A DNA stretch of 44,443 nucleotides, taken from SIG607 sp045533195. Its GTDB lineage: Bacteria; Bacillota; Clostridia; Oscillospirales; Acutalibacteraceae. This document shows positions 18,213 to 26,731 of this stretch, one piece after another. How positions within the stretch are numbered: the stretch's first letter is position 1; every line of letters starts with the position of its first letter. A program made the translations under genes and the position numbers. The stretch spans positions 1 to 44,443 of the forward strand of contig JAZSHI010000025.1 in NCBI GenBank assembly GCA_045533195.1. The letters run 5' to 3'. The notes under the pieces were generated by a model. It saw only the letters and a list, made by a program, of their open reading frames with translations, ran no database searches and was not told where the DNA came from.

Positions 18213-19011
18213 CCGTCACTATTTTCTTAACGGTTTCCTTTACAAACTTTTTATTGCTTTCAAATTGAGCTTTGCCCCAATTTGAATATTCTTTTTCTTT
18301 TTCTCTGATTTTATTTATTTCTTTTTCTAAATCAAGCTGAGGCTTTCCTTCTGCATCAACTTCGTTTCTGAATGTTCGGGAAAGTATAACACTGCTGGAA
18401 CCAAGTCTGAAATGCTCGGCAAGAATAGCATCAGCGGGAAGCATACCTTCCCCGATTTTGCCCATTCCGCCAAAGCCGAAAGGTATTCCCTTTGCCTTAA
18501 TTTTTTCGATCATATAATCGAGAAGTCCGCCACTTAGCACCTCAAACATAAAGCTTAGTCCCAAGCCGATATGAAGGTCATTAAGTCCTATATAAAGTTC
18601 ATCTATACCCTCTACCGCTAAAATATCATCAATTCTGGTCATAGCCTGAGTTGTTTCTATCATTGGAACGCATTTTGCTCTGCCGCCTACTAACTCTACA
18701 AATATTTTAACGTCTTCTGCATCAAATACCATCGGAAGCATTATAATATCTGCCCCTGCCTCGCATACCGCGTCGATTTCTTCCTTTGAGCGAGGATTTA
18801 TGGGATTTACGCGAACTAAAAGTTCCGCTTTTTTTAGCGCCTTTCTCATAGGAATAACATCTGCTACAGTATTACAAGTAAGATAGGTATTTCTACCCTT
18901 TTGTCTTTCAGCCTTGTTTATGTATTCAAGGTCTATAAAAATTCTATCCACGCCGCAGTTTTCGGCTTTTTGGGCAAATTCAGGATTTCCTGTCAGAAGC
19001 ATAAGTTTCAT
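18205..19011 (-). CDS. HpcH/HpaI-type aldolase (citrate lyase beta family)
   Basis: A 268-residue TIM-barrel of the HpcH/HpaI class II aldolase family. I can place the substrate-binding arginine (R67 in 'LLVRVNP') and the metal-binding pair E119 ('MIETTQAM') and D145 ('GLNDLHIG'), with an early acidic 'IDLEY' (26-30). The family joins or splits pyruvate- or oxaloacetate-type units with an aldehyde or CoA thioester. Inside a glycan operon it may make a keto- or hydroxy-acid used as a decoration, for instance by the ATP-grasp ligases; this is inference. It starts 3 nt after the upstream GT4 gene. Confidence 0.8.
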   Translation of the reverse strand: MKLMLLTGNPEFAQKAENCGVDRIFIDLEYINKAERQKGRNTYLTCNTVADVIPMRKALKKAELLVRVNPINPRSKEEIDAVCEAGADIIMLPMVFDAEDVKIFVELVGGRAKCVPMIETTQAMTRIDDILAVEGIDELYIGLNDLHIGLGLSFMFEVLSGGLLDYMIEKIKAKGIPFGFGGMGKIGEGMLPADAILAEHFRLGSSSVILSRTFRNEVDAEGKPQLDLEKEINKIREKEKEYSNWGKAQFESNKKFVKETVKKIVTGV

Positions 19012-19014
19012 AAT

Positions 19015-20166
19015 TCACACTCCAAGCAGTTCTTCATAGCGCTTAATATGGTTTTCCACCATAGCGCTTCTTTCATATTTTTCTTCTACATATTTTCTGG
19101 CATTTTTACCAAGATTCTTACAGTATTCTTTATCCTTTAAAAGTTTTTCCATACTTTCGCAAAGAGACTTAGTATCCCTTGCCTTGCAGAGTAGGCAAGA
19201 TTCTCCGTCAACCAAAACCTCACTTGCACCGGGTATATCGGTGGTTATTACAGGACAGCCCATGGCGGCTGCTTCTTGAATAACCATACCAAATCCCTCT
19301 CTGTAGGTAGGATGAACATAAACATCCATTGCAGAATAATATTTCACAACCTCTTCTTTTGGCTGTTGACCGGTAAATATAATATTCTCACTTGCTTCAG
19401 CCCATACTTTAAGCTCATCGGGAACGTCGTTTTTGTTAAGTTCCGTTGAACCTATACAAAGAAGTTTTACACCTTCATTCTTTTCACATATATTTCGAAA
19501 TGCACTAAGAAGCTCAAAAGCGCCTTTATCTCTTCCGAATCTTCCCACAAAGCCAAATACGAATTCGTCTTTTAAATTAAGTTCATTTCTTTTTTCAATT
19601 CTATAGGAATCATATTTTTCCATATCGTAAAGAGCCAAATCCACCCCTACGGTACCGCCGTTACCGACAACTGTTGCCTTTTCGGGTTTATAAAGTTTTT
19701 CATCAATTGAGAATTGACGGTTTTTAACACTTACAGCGTTTATATGGGTTGAATTTTTACAGGTGATTTTTTCAAGCGCTTTAAAGATTTTACGTTTAAT
19801 TCCCGAAAAGCCGACATAACGAATTCCCCATTGGCAGTAAAGTCGTTTTTTTACTTTTGCCATTTTACCCGCTAAAGAACAATAAAGAGCGGCATTGGGA
19901 GTTGCATAAACTATCATATCAAACCTTTCTTTTTTAAAAAGTTTTTTAAGTGCAATGATAGATTTTACGGCACCGAAATCAATTCCCCTGCTCATAGGAA
20001 CAGGAATAAATTCCACAAACTCTGGCAGCCATTCTTTAATATTTTCTGCATAACTGCTTATAAATTTTATTTCAAAATCAGAATGCTCTTTATGGAGAAC
20101 CTCTACCTGTGGCACCACAAAAGCCTTTAAAGTAGAAGGAACAGTTGTTAAATACGCTATTTTCAT
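19015..20166 (-). CDS. GT4 glycosyltransferase
   Basis: This 383-residue GT-B glycosyltransferase has the C-terminal domain features 'FGFVGRFGRDKGAFELLSAF' (about 204-223) and the E-x7-E motif 'REGFGMVIQEAAAMG' (about 303-317). It is a retaining, cytoplasmic enzyme adding a sugar to the lipid-linked intermediate; specificity is not predictable. It sits 12 nt after the FemAB-like gene and 3 nt before the aldolase gene, with an ATG start. Confidence 0.88.
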   Translation of the reverse strand: MKIAYLTTVPSTLKAFVVPQVEVLHKEHSDFEIKFISSYAENIKEWLPEFVEFIPVPMSRGIDFGAVKSIIALKKLFKKERFDMIVYATPNAALYCSLAGKMAKVKKRLYCQWGIRYVGFSGIKRKIFKALEKITCKNSTHINAVSVKNRQFSIDEKLYKPEKATVVGNGGTVGVDLALYDMEKYDSYRIEKRNELNLKDEFVFGFVGRFGRDKGAFELLSAFRNICEKNEGVKLLCIGSTELNKNDVPDELKVWAEASENIIFTGQQPKEEVVKYYSAMDVYVHPTYREGFGMVIQEAAAMGCPVITTDIPGASEVLVDGESCLLCKARDTKSLCESMEKLLKDKEYCKNLGKNARKYVEEKYERSAMVENHIKRYEELLGV

Positions 20167-20178
20167 AATATCCTCCCA

Positions 20179-21219
20179 TTATGCTCGGTATTTTGGGAAA
20201 AAGTTGCTCTCTATTTTTTCGTCACGTTTTTCGATAAGCATATCGTAAATTTCTTTATTAAAAATTTTCTTACCTATATGGAAAGTTTTAAGTTCACCTC
20301 GATAAAATGCCTTTTTGAAAGCCAAAAGACTATCCTCTGCAGAGCCTACGCCACCTCCGAGGTGAAGGGTTTTACATCCGTTTCCAGCTCCCCAAACAGC
20401 TGCTCCATAAAGAAGCAAATTCGTGGGAGCAAGACTTTGATACTGTCTGCGCGAACCCGATAAATGATAATTAAGTTTTCCTTTTTCGTAAAGCATAATA
20501 GCCGAAGCGGCAGTTTCTCCATCAGCTGTAGTGACGTAAAAGATTTTAGCATTACTTTCTAAATCGTTTAAAATACTTTCATAAAAATCATCGCCAAAAT
20601 AGTAATAATCTGTAGCATTATCCTTATCCATAGTGGCATTGTAAATTTCTTTAAAAGTATCAAAAAGTTCCTTTGAAAGACCATATGACACAGTAAGATT
20701 ATTTTTTTGCGCTTTTCTTATCATATTTCTGTTTTTGCTGGTAAAATTTGCCCATATAACATCTTCGTTTTCAAGGTCCATACAGACAGTATTACTAAGC
20801 GTTATTACCTCATAAGCCTTTACGCTAAAACGTTGGTTATTGATTACAGGATGAAAACGCACAAACTCACTGACTATATTATTTTCAACACACCATTTTT
20901 CGTAGGCGCCAAAAAGAGCTTCTGAGTTCCCCTCTCCTTCTATTATCCAACCGCCGTAACCGTAAGGGGTAGCCAAATCGAAATAAGTATTTTCGGAAAG
21001 TTTACCTTTAAAATGCGGTGATAAAGCAATATCCCGTTTCATAACAACATTAATTCCACGTATTTTTTGGTCGTCATAATAAAACATAAGCGGTTCACCG
21101 TCACCGTGTACCTTAAACCCTTTAACGTATCCGCTCAGATAATACACGTCGCAATCTTTAAAGCTTTTTACCGTATTATCCCATTGTTCTGTATTTTCTA
21201 AAGTATAAACAGTAAGCAC
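20179..21219 (-). CDS. FemAB/GNAT-like transferase
   Basis: The 346-residue protein fits the FemAB-like acyltransferase group, which duplicates a GNAT fold. The conserved centre is 'WANFTSKNRNMIRKAQKNN' (about residues 160-178), and the C-terminal half has 'YHLSGSRRQYQSLAPTNLLL' followed by 'GGGVG'. FemAB proteins move an aminoacyl group from tRNA to peptidoglycan precursors; operon-encoded relatives acylate sugars. Next to an ATP-grasp ligase and PLP enzymes, addition of an amino acid or acyl group to an amino-sugar is a fair inference. It overlaps no neighbour (14 nt and 12 nt gaps). Confidence 0.75.
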   Translation of the reverse strand: MLTVYTLENTEQWDNTVKSFKDCDVYYLSGYVKGFKVHGDGEPLMFYYDDQKIRGINVVMKRDIALSPHFKGKLSENTYFDLATPYGYGGWIIEGEGNSEALFGAYEKWCVENNIVSEFVRFHPVINNQRFSVKAYEVITLSNTVCMDLENEDVIWANFTSKNRNMIRKAQKNNLTVSYGLSKELFDTFKEIYNATMDKDNATDYYYFGDDFYESILNDLESNAKIFYVTTADGETAASAIMLYEKGKLNYHLSGSRRQYQSLAPTNLLLYGAAVWGAGNGCKTLHLGGGVGSAEDSLLAFKKAFYRGELKTFHIGKKIFNKEIYDMLIEKRDEKIESNFFPKYRA

Positions 21220-21233
21220 GCTATGACTTCACC

Positions 21234-22247
21234 TCAAATTAAAAAATTATTAATTTCCGAAACAATGCGCTCCATATCATTAACAGTATAACGCTGGTCG
21301 CACACAATACTGATTTCTTTTTTATAAATTTCTTCAGTTTTATCATTTAACCTGTGAAACTCGGAAATCGGCCAATGCACAGGACAGTAAATCTGCTTTT
21401 CTATAAGATGCTTTTTAAGAGCGTCTCTTTTGTCCTCATCAATAAGAAGCGGCACAAATAAAGGACAGTCACCTTCTTTAAGTTCTTTAAAAACGGCTAT
21501 ATCCGAAAACTCCCTTAAAAGAACACGGGCATTTTCTCGCCTTGCTTCCCTGACACTTTTTACATCAAAAGTAAGGGCGCAATTAATATCGCGCATATCC
21601 GCACCGCCCATAAAACAGTTATCAAGATATTCCTCGGCTTCAGCAAACTCACAAAGATAATCTTTAGAAGCACTTTTTTGACCAATATATAACTCTTTGT
21701 GCTCCATCGCCCGCTTACGCAGAGCGATATAGAAAGAGTCTTTCTCAGCGGATTTTACTGCGATTTTCTCACCCTCATGCCTATACGCAAAGCCGCCGGT
21801 ATAAAAGCCTGCCCATTTGCGCATACTTCCGAAAAAATAATCCGCCTTCTTATTGTCTTCACATAAAGCGGTATGTGTTGAATCTCTAATAACAACTGCA
21901 TCGGTTTTTATGTCTTTTTGACGGATAAAACCAAAATAATCCATTAAAAGAATTATATCGGCATCATTTATCTCGTCTATTTTCTGTAAAAGTTCACCGT
22001 TTTCGAAATATACAGAATAAAATTTCACCGTTATTCCGTTATTTAAAAACGGAAGTATCATAGAATCACAGCAATAGGAAGGAAGCGCCGCGGTTTTTAC
22101 GTCGTTACGCTCTTTTATATCGCCTATTATGGCATTTAAAGCGGCTCTTCCCGACAAATGCCAAGACACATTGTTATTAAACAAACCATTATCATCTGCC
22201 GCTGTAGTGACAGACCAAAATTCACTGCCGATTTCATTATTTAACAT
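21234..22247 (-). CDS. Divergent DegT-like PLP-dependent enzyme
   Basis: At 337 residues it is somewhat shorter than typical DegT/DnrJ/EryC1 aminotransferases (about 370). A fold-type I layout is visible: probable PLP-ring aspartate D122 in 'VIRDSTH', and a Schiff-base lysine K144 in 'GSMRKWAGFYTGG' at the usual distance. The N-terminal 'SGRAAL' loop corresponds to the SGTSAL phosphate loop. The sequence is far from the PglE-like enzyme at the operon start, so a different substrate is likely. It is flanked by an ATP-grasp gene and a FemAB-like gene, and the three may form a unit that makes and attaches an amino-containing group. Confidence 0.7.
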   Translation of the reverse strand: MLNNEIGSEFWSVTTAADDNGLFNNNVSWHLSGRAALNAIIGDIKERNDVKTAALPSYCCDSMILPFLNNGITVKFYSVYFENGELLQKIDEINDADIILLMDYFGFIRQKDIKTDAVVIRDSTHTALCEDNKKADYFFGSMRKWAGFYTGGFAYRHEGEKIAVKSAEKDSFYIALRKRAMEHKELYIGQKSASKDYLCEFAEAEEYLDNCFMGGADMRDINCALTFDVKSVREARRENARVLLREFSDIAVFKELKEGDCPLFVPLLIDEDKRDALKKHLIEKQIYCPVHWPISEFHRLNDKTEEIYKKEISIVCDQRYTVNDMERIVSEINNFLI

Positions 22248-22272
22248 ATATACACCGTTACTCGAAAATTGT

Positions 22273-23556
22273 TTATTCTACAACTCCGTCACCGACGATT
22301 TTAAGCAACATATTTTTACCGTTTTCATCGTAAACCTTAATATTTTCTTGTATCAAGGTTAAAACTCTTTCCAAATCCTCATAGTTTTCGGCAACCAAAG
22401 AAGCCTTCATAAATATCTGAAAAACAGTTCCTGAAAGTTCTACCTTATCTCCAAGCTGATGCATAGGAAGCTTACTTTTAACCTCGGGAAGTTCATCCAA
22501 AATCTCAAGCCCTTCAACCTTGGTAATAATGCCGTCCTTAAGTAAAATATTAAGAGAACAGTACGTTTTCTTATAGTAAGGCGTATCAAGTTCGGATAAA
22601 TCGTAACCCTCAAACTTACCTGTAAGAGCATAACGTATATGCATTTCCAAAGTATCTATACCATTTTCTTCTTTCACAAAAGTATAGTGGCGCATACCAC
22701 CTAAACGGAACTGCATTTCAAAAACATAGAAATCGTTATTTCTAACAACACATTCTACGCTCCAATTTCCATTTTTTAAACCTATTCCTTTAGCTAAAGC
22801 CTCGAAGTTTTTAAATCTTTTTTCATAGAATAAATCCAAATGTTTCGATGGCATAATGTAGCCTTTAGGAAGTCTTATAAGACCATTTGCGTATTTTTCG
22901 TCAATAACAGGCTTATCAGCCATTCCTGAAAGGTACAGATTTCCATCCTGTAGGGTAAAGTTAAGAACAATGTATTCGCCCTGCATGTACTCTTCTACTA
23001 TAACCTTACCCTCTTTGGAATTTTCCTTAGCATAAGCATAACCCTTTTTAAGTTCTTCAAGATTATTACAAATTGTTATACCGCGCTGACCGCTATTATC
23101 GGTAGGTTTGGTAAGTACAGGCCATTTTATTTTTTCTACATCTTCTTTTAAAAATTCTTCGGTAATGTTGTATTCCTCTGAAACGGGAACCCCGTATTTT
23201 TGACACAAATACTTAGAATTCAACTTATTTGAAATAAGCTTTTCCTGAGTTGCATCAATAAAGAAAGGAAGCCCTGCTTTTTCGCACACCTGTTGACAAT
23301 AAGGAAGTGCTGAATCGGTATATTGTGTATAAACGCCTTCAATGCCTTCTTCTTTCACCAATTTGACTAAAGCATCGACGTCTGATGAGCTTATCATTCT
23401 GTACTCATCAGAGATTTTTTTAGCAACCGAAATATCAGGCTCATACCAATCGGTAACTATTGTATATACTCCCATTTCACGCGCTTTGTTTATTACATCG
23501 CACATTAGAGAGGGACCTCCCAAAATTAGTAGTTTTTTACCCTTTAAGTCCTTCAT
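22273..23556 (-). CDS. ATP-grasp ligase
   Basis: This carboxylate-amine-ligase-like ATP-grasp protein has a pre-ATP-grasp Rossmann start ('KGKKLLILGGPSLMCDVI'), the nucleotide-binding strand 'WPVLTKPTDNSGQRGI', the 'KVIVEEYMQGEYIVLNF' segment and the catalytic-metal block 'FEMQFRLGGM'. The reading frame is open further upstream, but that part overlaps the 3' end of the TupA-like gene by 80 nt. The ATG at 23556 starts 4 nt after that stop and gives 427 residues, so I chose it. It would activate a carboxylate as acyl phosphate and join it to an amine, possibly an amino-sugar or amino acid of the glycan. Confidence 0.8.
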   Translation of the reverse strand: MKDLKGKKLLILGGPSLMCDVINKAREMGVYTIVTDWYEPDISVAKKISDEYRMISSSDVDALVKLVKEEGIEGVYTQYTDSALPYCQQVCEKAGLPFFIDATQEKLISNKLNSKYLCQKYGVPVSEEYNITEEFLKEDVEKIKWPVLTKPTDNSGQRGITICNNLEELKKGYAYAKENSKEGKVIVEEYMQGEYIVLNFTLQDGNLYLSGMADKPVIDEKYANGLIRLPKGYIMPSKHLDLFYEKRFKNFEALAKGIGLKNGNWSVECVVRNNDFYVFEMQFRLGGMRHYTFVKEENGIDTLEMHIRYALTGKFEGYDLSELDTPYYKKTYCSLNILLKDGIITKVEGLEILDELPEVKSKLPMHQLGDKVELSGTVFQIFMKASLVAENYEDLERVLTLIQENIKVYDENGKNMLLKIVGDGVVE

Positions 23557-23560
23557 TTTT

Positions 23561-24418
23561 TCACTCTCTTTTTCCGTAATAGTCAAATTGTTCACCCAAA
23601 ACAAAATCAAATTCATCGGGACGGAATCTACAATAGCCACCCATAGTGATGAATGTCATTTCGCCAAAATAAATTTTATCGTTGGTATAATACAAATCAA
23701 TTCTGCAATGAGGGAAGCCTTCCGATAGGGTTTCGGCAATTTTTACCATTTCGTCATATTTGGCCGGCTTTTTAGGCGGACCACTTAATGGTTTATATTC
23801 ATATCTGTTATAGGGCATCAGGTTGAAGTCTCGATCAACAAATCCCATTCTGCCTTCTGCATGGCAATCCACATAATCAGTAGTTACACAGGTTGCAAAC
23901 AGCTTTCCGTTAAAACAGAACATACGGTAATCAATAAGGTCATTATTTTCATCGCGTTCCAACATTTTTTCTACAATAATTCTTGCTTTCGACTTCAAGG
24001 AATGCTGTAAGGTTGCCCCTACAACGTCGCATGCAGCCCATTTATCAAGCTGTTCACAGGCAGTTTTAAAATCAAAAGTAGATTTATCATAACAAAAAAT
24101 ATTCGTATCACCCGAATTAGTAGTTTTCATAACGAACTGATTCGGTAACGAATCAAAATCCAGTTCAGAACTTTTTTCTGCCACCTGATACAAAGGAACC
24201 AATATTTCCTCAAGACCTTTTTCTTTAACGTATTCGTGAACAGTATACTTGTCGTGACATTTACCCATAAGCGGGAAATTTTTTTCAAGCTTATAAAGTT
24301 GTAATTTTTCAGTAAACCTTTTTGGATTTTTGAAATGAAGCACGTGTCCAGTATTTTTGTAGTACCTCAAAAATAAATTTAATTTATCCGGAAGCATTTT
24401 TTTAATTTTATTGATCAT
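23561..24418 (-). CDS. TupA-like ATP-grasp protein
   Basis: The 285-residue protein has the pattern of the TupA-like ATP-grasp family (PF14305): 'NPKRFTEKLQLYKL' near residue 33, 'CHDKYTVHEYVKEKGL', 'FVMKTTNSGD', 'DYRMFCFNGKLFATCV' and the terminal 'CRIDLYYTNDKIYFGEMTF'. Members are common in exopolysaccharide loci and are proposed to add amino acids or similar groups (TupA forms teichuronopeptide); the reaction is not settled. It overlaps the sugar transferase gene by 4 nt (ATGA) and leads into the second ATP-grasp gene. Confidence 0.85.
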   Translation of the reverse strand: MINKIKKMLPDKLNLFLRYYKNTGHVLHFKNPKRFTEKLQLYKLEKNFPLMGKCHDKYTVHEYVKEKGLEEILVPLYQVAEKSSELDFDSLPNQFVMKTTNSGDTNIFCYDKSTFDFKTACEQLDKWAACDVVGATLQHSLKSKARIIVEKMLERDENNDLIDYRMFCFNGKLFATCVTTDYVDCHAEGRMGFVDRDFNLMPYNRYEYKPLSGPPKKPAKYDEMVKIAETLSEGFPHCRIDLYYTNDKIYFGEMTFITMGGYCRFRPDEFDFVLGEQFDYYGKRE

Positions 24419-25101
24419 TTCTTCACCTTCTGAGCATCATTCTGCGTTTGTCTGTAAATATGAAAACTGACGGGTGTTTCACTGCCCTGGCCTATTCCTT
24501 CGCGTTTAAATACCGCCTTGATTGTTTTTATAATTATCTTACAGTCCATAATAAATGTTACGTTGTTAGCATATTGAACGTCATACTCGAATTTTTCTTC
24601 CCAAGAAAGATTATTTCTTCCGCTTGCCTGAGCAAGACCTGTTAATCCCGGTCGAATACTATGGCGTACTCGTTCTTCCTCTGTATAATACGGTAAATAC
24701 TCAACAGCCAACGGTCTGGGCCCTATAATACTCATATCACCCTTAAGAATATTCCATATTTCAGGAAGTTCATCAAGGCTGGTAGAACGCAAAATTTTTC
24801 CAAATTTTGTCAATCTAACACTTCCAGGCAACAAATTTCCGTTCTCATCGCGATTATCAGTCATAGTTCTGAATTTGTAAAGTTTAAAAATTTTTTCTTT
24901 TCCTGTTTTAAAATCTATTTTACCGGGTCTTTCTTGTGCAAAAATAACCGGACTTCCAAGCTTTATTCTTACAAGCAATGCAATAATTGCATATACCCAC
25001 CAAAATAATACTAAAACAATAACCGCGGCAACAATATCTATTGTTCTTTTTACCCATCTGTCGTAAGGACCGCAACTTTTATGTAACATATAAGACACCA
25101 A
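24415..25101 (-). CDS. Initiating sugar-phosphate transferase (PglC/WcaJ-like)
   Basis: A small monotopic phosphoglycosyl transferase of 228 residues. One reentrant membrane helix (about 18-46) is followed by 'FAQERPGK', 'FKLYKFRTM', the catalytic Asp-Glu pair D110-E111 in 'STSLDELPEIWNILKG', 'MSIIGPRPL' and 'RPGLTGLAQASGRN'. It moves a sugar-1-phosphate from a UDP-sugar to undecaprenyl phosphate and so starts each repeat unit. The small size favours PglC-like enzymes, which accept bacillosamine-type sugars, matching the PglE-like aminotransferase encoded first in the operon. The start is GTG at 25101 or ATG at 25089. Confidence 0.88.
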   Translation of the reverse strand: MVSYMLHKSCGPYDRWVKRTIDIVAAVIVLVLFWWVYAIIALLVRIKLGSPVIFAQERPGKIDFKTGKEKIFKLYKFRTMTDNRDENGNLLPGSVRLTKFGKILRSTSLDELPEIWNILKGDMSIIGPRPLAVEYLPYYTEEERVRHSIRPGLTGLAQASGRNNLSWEEKFEYDVQYANNVTFIMDCKIIIKTIKAVFKREGIGQGSETPVSFHIYRQTQNDAQKVKK

Positions 25102-25107
25102 AACTTT

Positions 25108-25368
25108 CTAGTTTTTTTCGTCGTTAACGGTAAGCGCCTTCTTTTTTGAAAAATACATTCCTAAAAGTCCACACCCTACTGCTACCGAAGTTATTTTTAT
25201 AACCCAAGGATAATATTCATTTTTTATAAAACCGCAAATCAATTCAGCTTTATCTCCACCTATTATCATTGCATATATATATCCAAGCACCGAAACAGCA
25301 CCTGCAAAAAGTGTCAATAACACACCTATCGAAAAGATATATAAAAGAACGTTACTTACTTTTTTCAT
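25108..25368 (-). CDS. Small two-helix membrane protein
   Basis: This 86-residue protein has two hydrophobic segments (about residues 8-36 and 53-71) separated by a short charged loop, and a lysine-rich C-terminal tail that should lie in the cytoplasm. It directly follows the DctM-like permease gene (13 nt) and precedes the sugar transferase (6 nt). By position it could be the small subunit of the TRAP-like permease, although DctQ proteins are about 160 residues with four helices. I do not recognise the family. Confidence 0.65.
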   Translation of the reverse strand: MKKVSNVLLYIFSIGVLLTLFAGAVSVLGYIYAMIIGGDKAELICGFIKNEYYPWVIKITSVAVGCGLLGMYFSKKKALTVNDEKN

Positions 25369-25381
25369 TTTAAGTACCCCC

Positions 25382-26731
25382 CTATATTCCTAAAATTGGA
25401 AGTAATCCCAAAAGACATACAACTGCCAACAGATAATGCAATCCGATCCAAATAAGACAGTTAAGCGTAGTCTCTTTCATTTTTGAATCTGCAATACCCA
25501 TTGCTGTGTACATACAAAGGGCAAGTGGAGGAGTCATACCCTCCATAGCGCCTGTAATTACAGGTAGCATAACCGCAGCAATAAGAGGATTTCCGCCTGC
25601 TGCTGCTATAACCGCAATAATGGTAGTACCAAAAATCTTTGTTTGCGCAGAGCCCGGTAACACCATTCCCAAAAAAGCAGTAAATAATGGAATGATAAAC
25701 GCCAAAGCTACAAAAGGAAGATTCAAATTCATTAAGTACTCACCGATTTTTGTTCCAACATTTGTTGCCGCAAAAAGATTACTGATACAATATGCAAAAA
25801 AGATAGTTGCGCCTACAGGAACAATACCGGAAACAGAATTTTTAACTGTTTTTACCAGTTCTTTGGGTTTTATGACATTTTTATTGTTAACCAATAACGC
25901 ATAAACAGCGGCAATTCCGGGTGTAAATAACAATAAACTGCTTGAAAGATTAGAGGCACCTTTGCCGAGTCTTTCTGTAAAGAAGGTTGCTTTAAAAAAG
26001 TAGTCTAATACAAAAGGCAAAAGTATAATTACCGGTAAAAGCAGATTCTTCCAACCTTTTTTCAAAGTTTCCTTTATAGGCGGCAGGTCGGATTTATCCA
26101 TAGGTTTAACCTTATAATAGCGACAGAACACATAAAGCGTAACTATTCTTTGTAATATAAACCAAATAGCAACACCCCACATAGCAATCCAAAACGTAGA
26201 TTGAGACATCTCGGCACCGCTGAATTCATTATAACAGGCAAGTGCTGTAAGGATAACTCCTGCAGGAGGTATCATATTTCCCATCGTACTTGAAGCACTT
26301 TCAACATTAGCCGCAAGGTGTGCGGGAAAACCAGACTTTTTCATTGCAGGTATTGTAAACACACCGGTTGTTGCAACGTTACCGGCACCGCTTCCGGAAA
26401 GAGCGCCCATAAAAGTACTTGCTATTACAGCCGTATAACCTGCACCGCCGCGCAAACGTCCAAACAAAGAAACAATAATGTTTACTATACTGTCAACTGC
26501 ATGTGTAGCATCCAATATTTTCGCCAATACCAAAAAACCTATTATAGAGTAAAACAAGGTATCAGTGGAAGTTTTAAATATATAAGTGAAAAAGTTTTTA
26601 TATTCACCGGTAAGAATTACCATCAAAACATATCCGTAAAACATACTTTCGTAAATTGGACGTTTAAAGAGTAAAAATGTGATAGCAATTACTGCTAAAA
26701 GCGCTATGATATACATTAGTTCAATAGGCAT
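25382..26731 (-). CDS. TRAP transporter large permease (DctM-like)
   Basis: This 449-residue, about 12-helix membrane protein has the DctM pattern: 'GALSGSGAGNVATTGVFTIPAM' region near residues 110-130, 'ESASSTMGNMIPPAGVI', and a matching C-terminal half with 'AFLGMVLPGSAQTKIFGTT' and 'GAMEGMTPPLALCMYTAM'. TRAP systems import organic acids with a DctP binding protein and a DctQ subunit, driven by a sodium gradient. No DctP gene occurs in the window, and only an 86-residue membrane protein follows. Location inside a glycan operon, 11 nt overlapping the aminotransferase gene, is unusual. Confidence 0.82.
   Translation of the reverse strand: MPIELMYIIALLAVIAITFLLFKRPIYESMFYGYVLMVILTGEYKNFFTYIFKTSTDTLFYSIIGFLVLAKILDATHAVDSIVNIIVSLFGRLRGGAGYTAVIASTFMGALSGSGAGNVATTGVFTIPAMKKSGFPAHLAANVESASSTMGNMIPPAGVILTALACYNEFSGAEMSQSTFWIAMWGVAIWFILQRIVTLYVFCRYYKVKPMDKSDLPPIKETLKKGWKNLLLPVIILLPFVLDYFFKATFFTERLGKGASNLSSSLLLFTPGIAAVYALLVNNKNVIKPKELVKTVKNSVSGIVPVGATIFFAYCISNLFAATNVGTKIGEYLMNLNLPFVALAFIIPLFTAFLGMVLPGSAQTKIFGTTIIAVIAAAGGNPLIAAVMLPVITGAMEGMTPPLALCMYTAMGIADSKMKETTLNCLIWIGLHYLLAVVCLLGLLPILGI

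Noticed and set aside
23557..23640. 28-residue N-terminal extension of the ATP-grasp protein
   Set aside because: It overlaps the TupA-like coding end in another frame; the internal ATG 4 nt after that stop begins the conserved fold.
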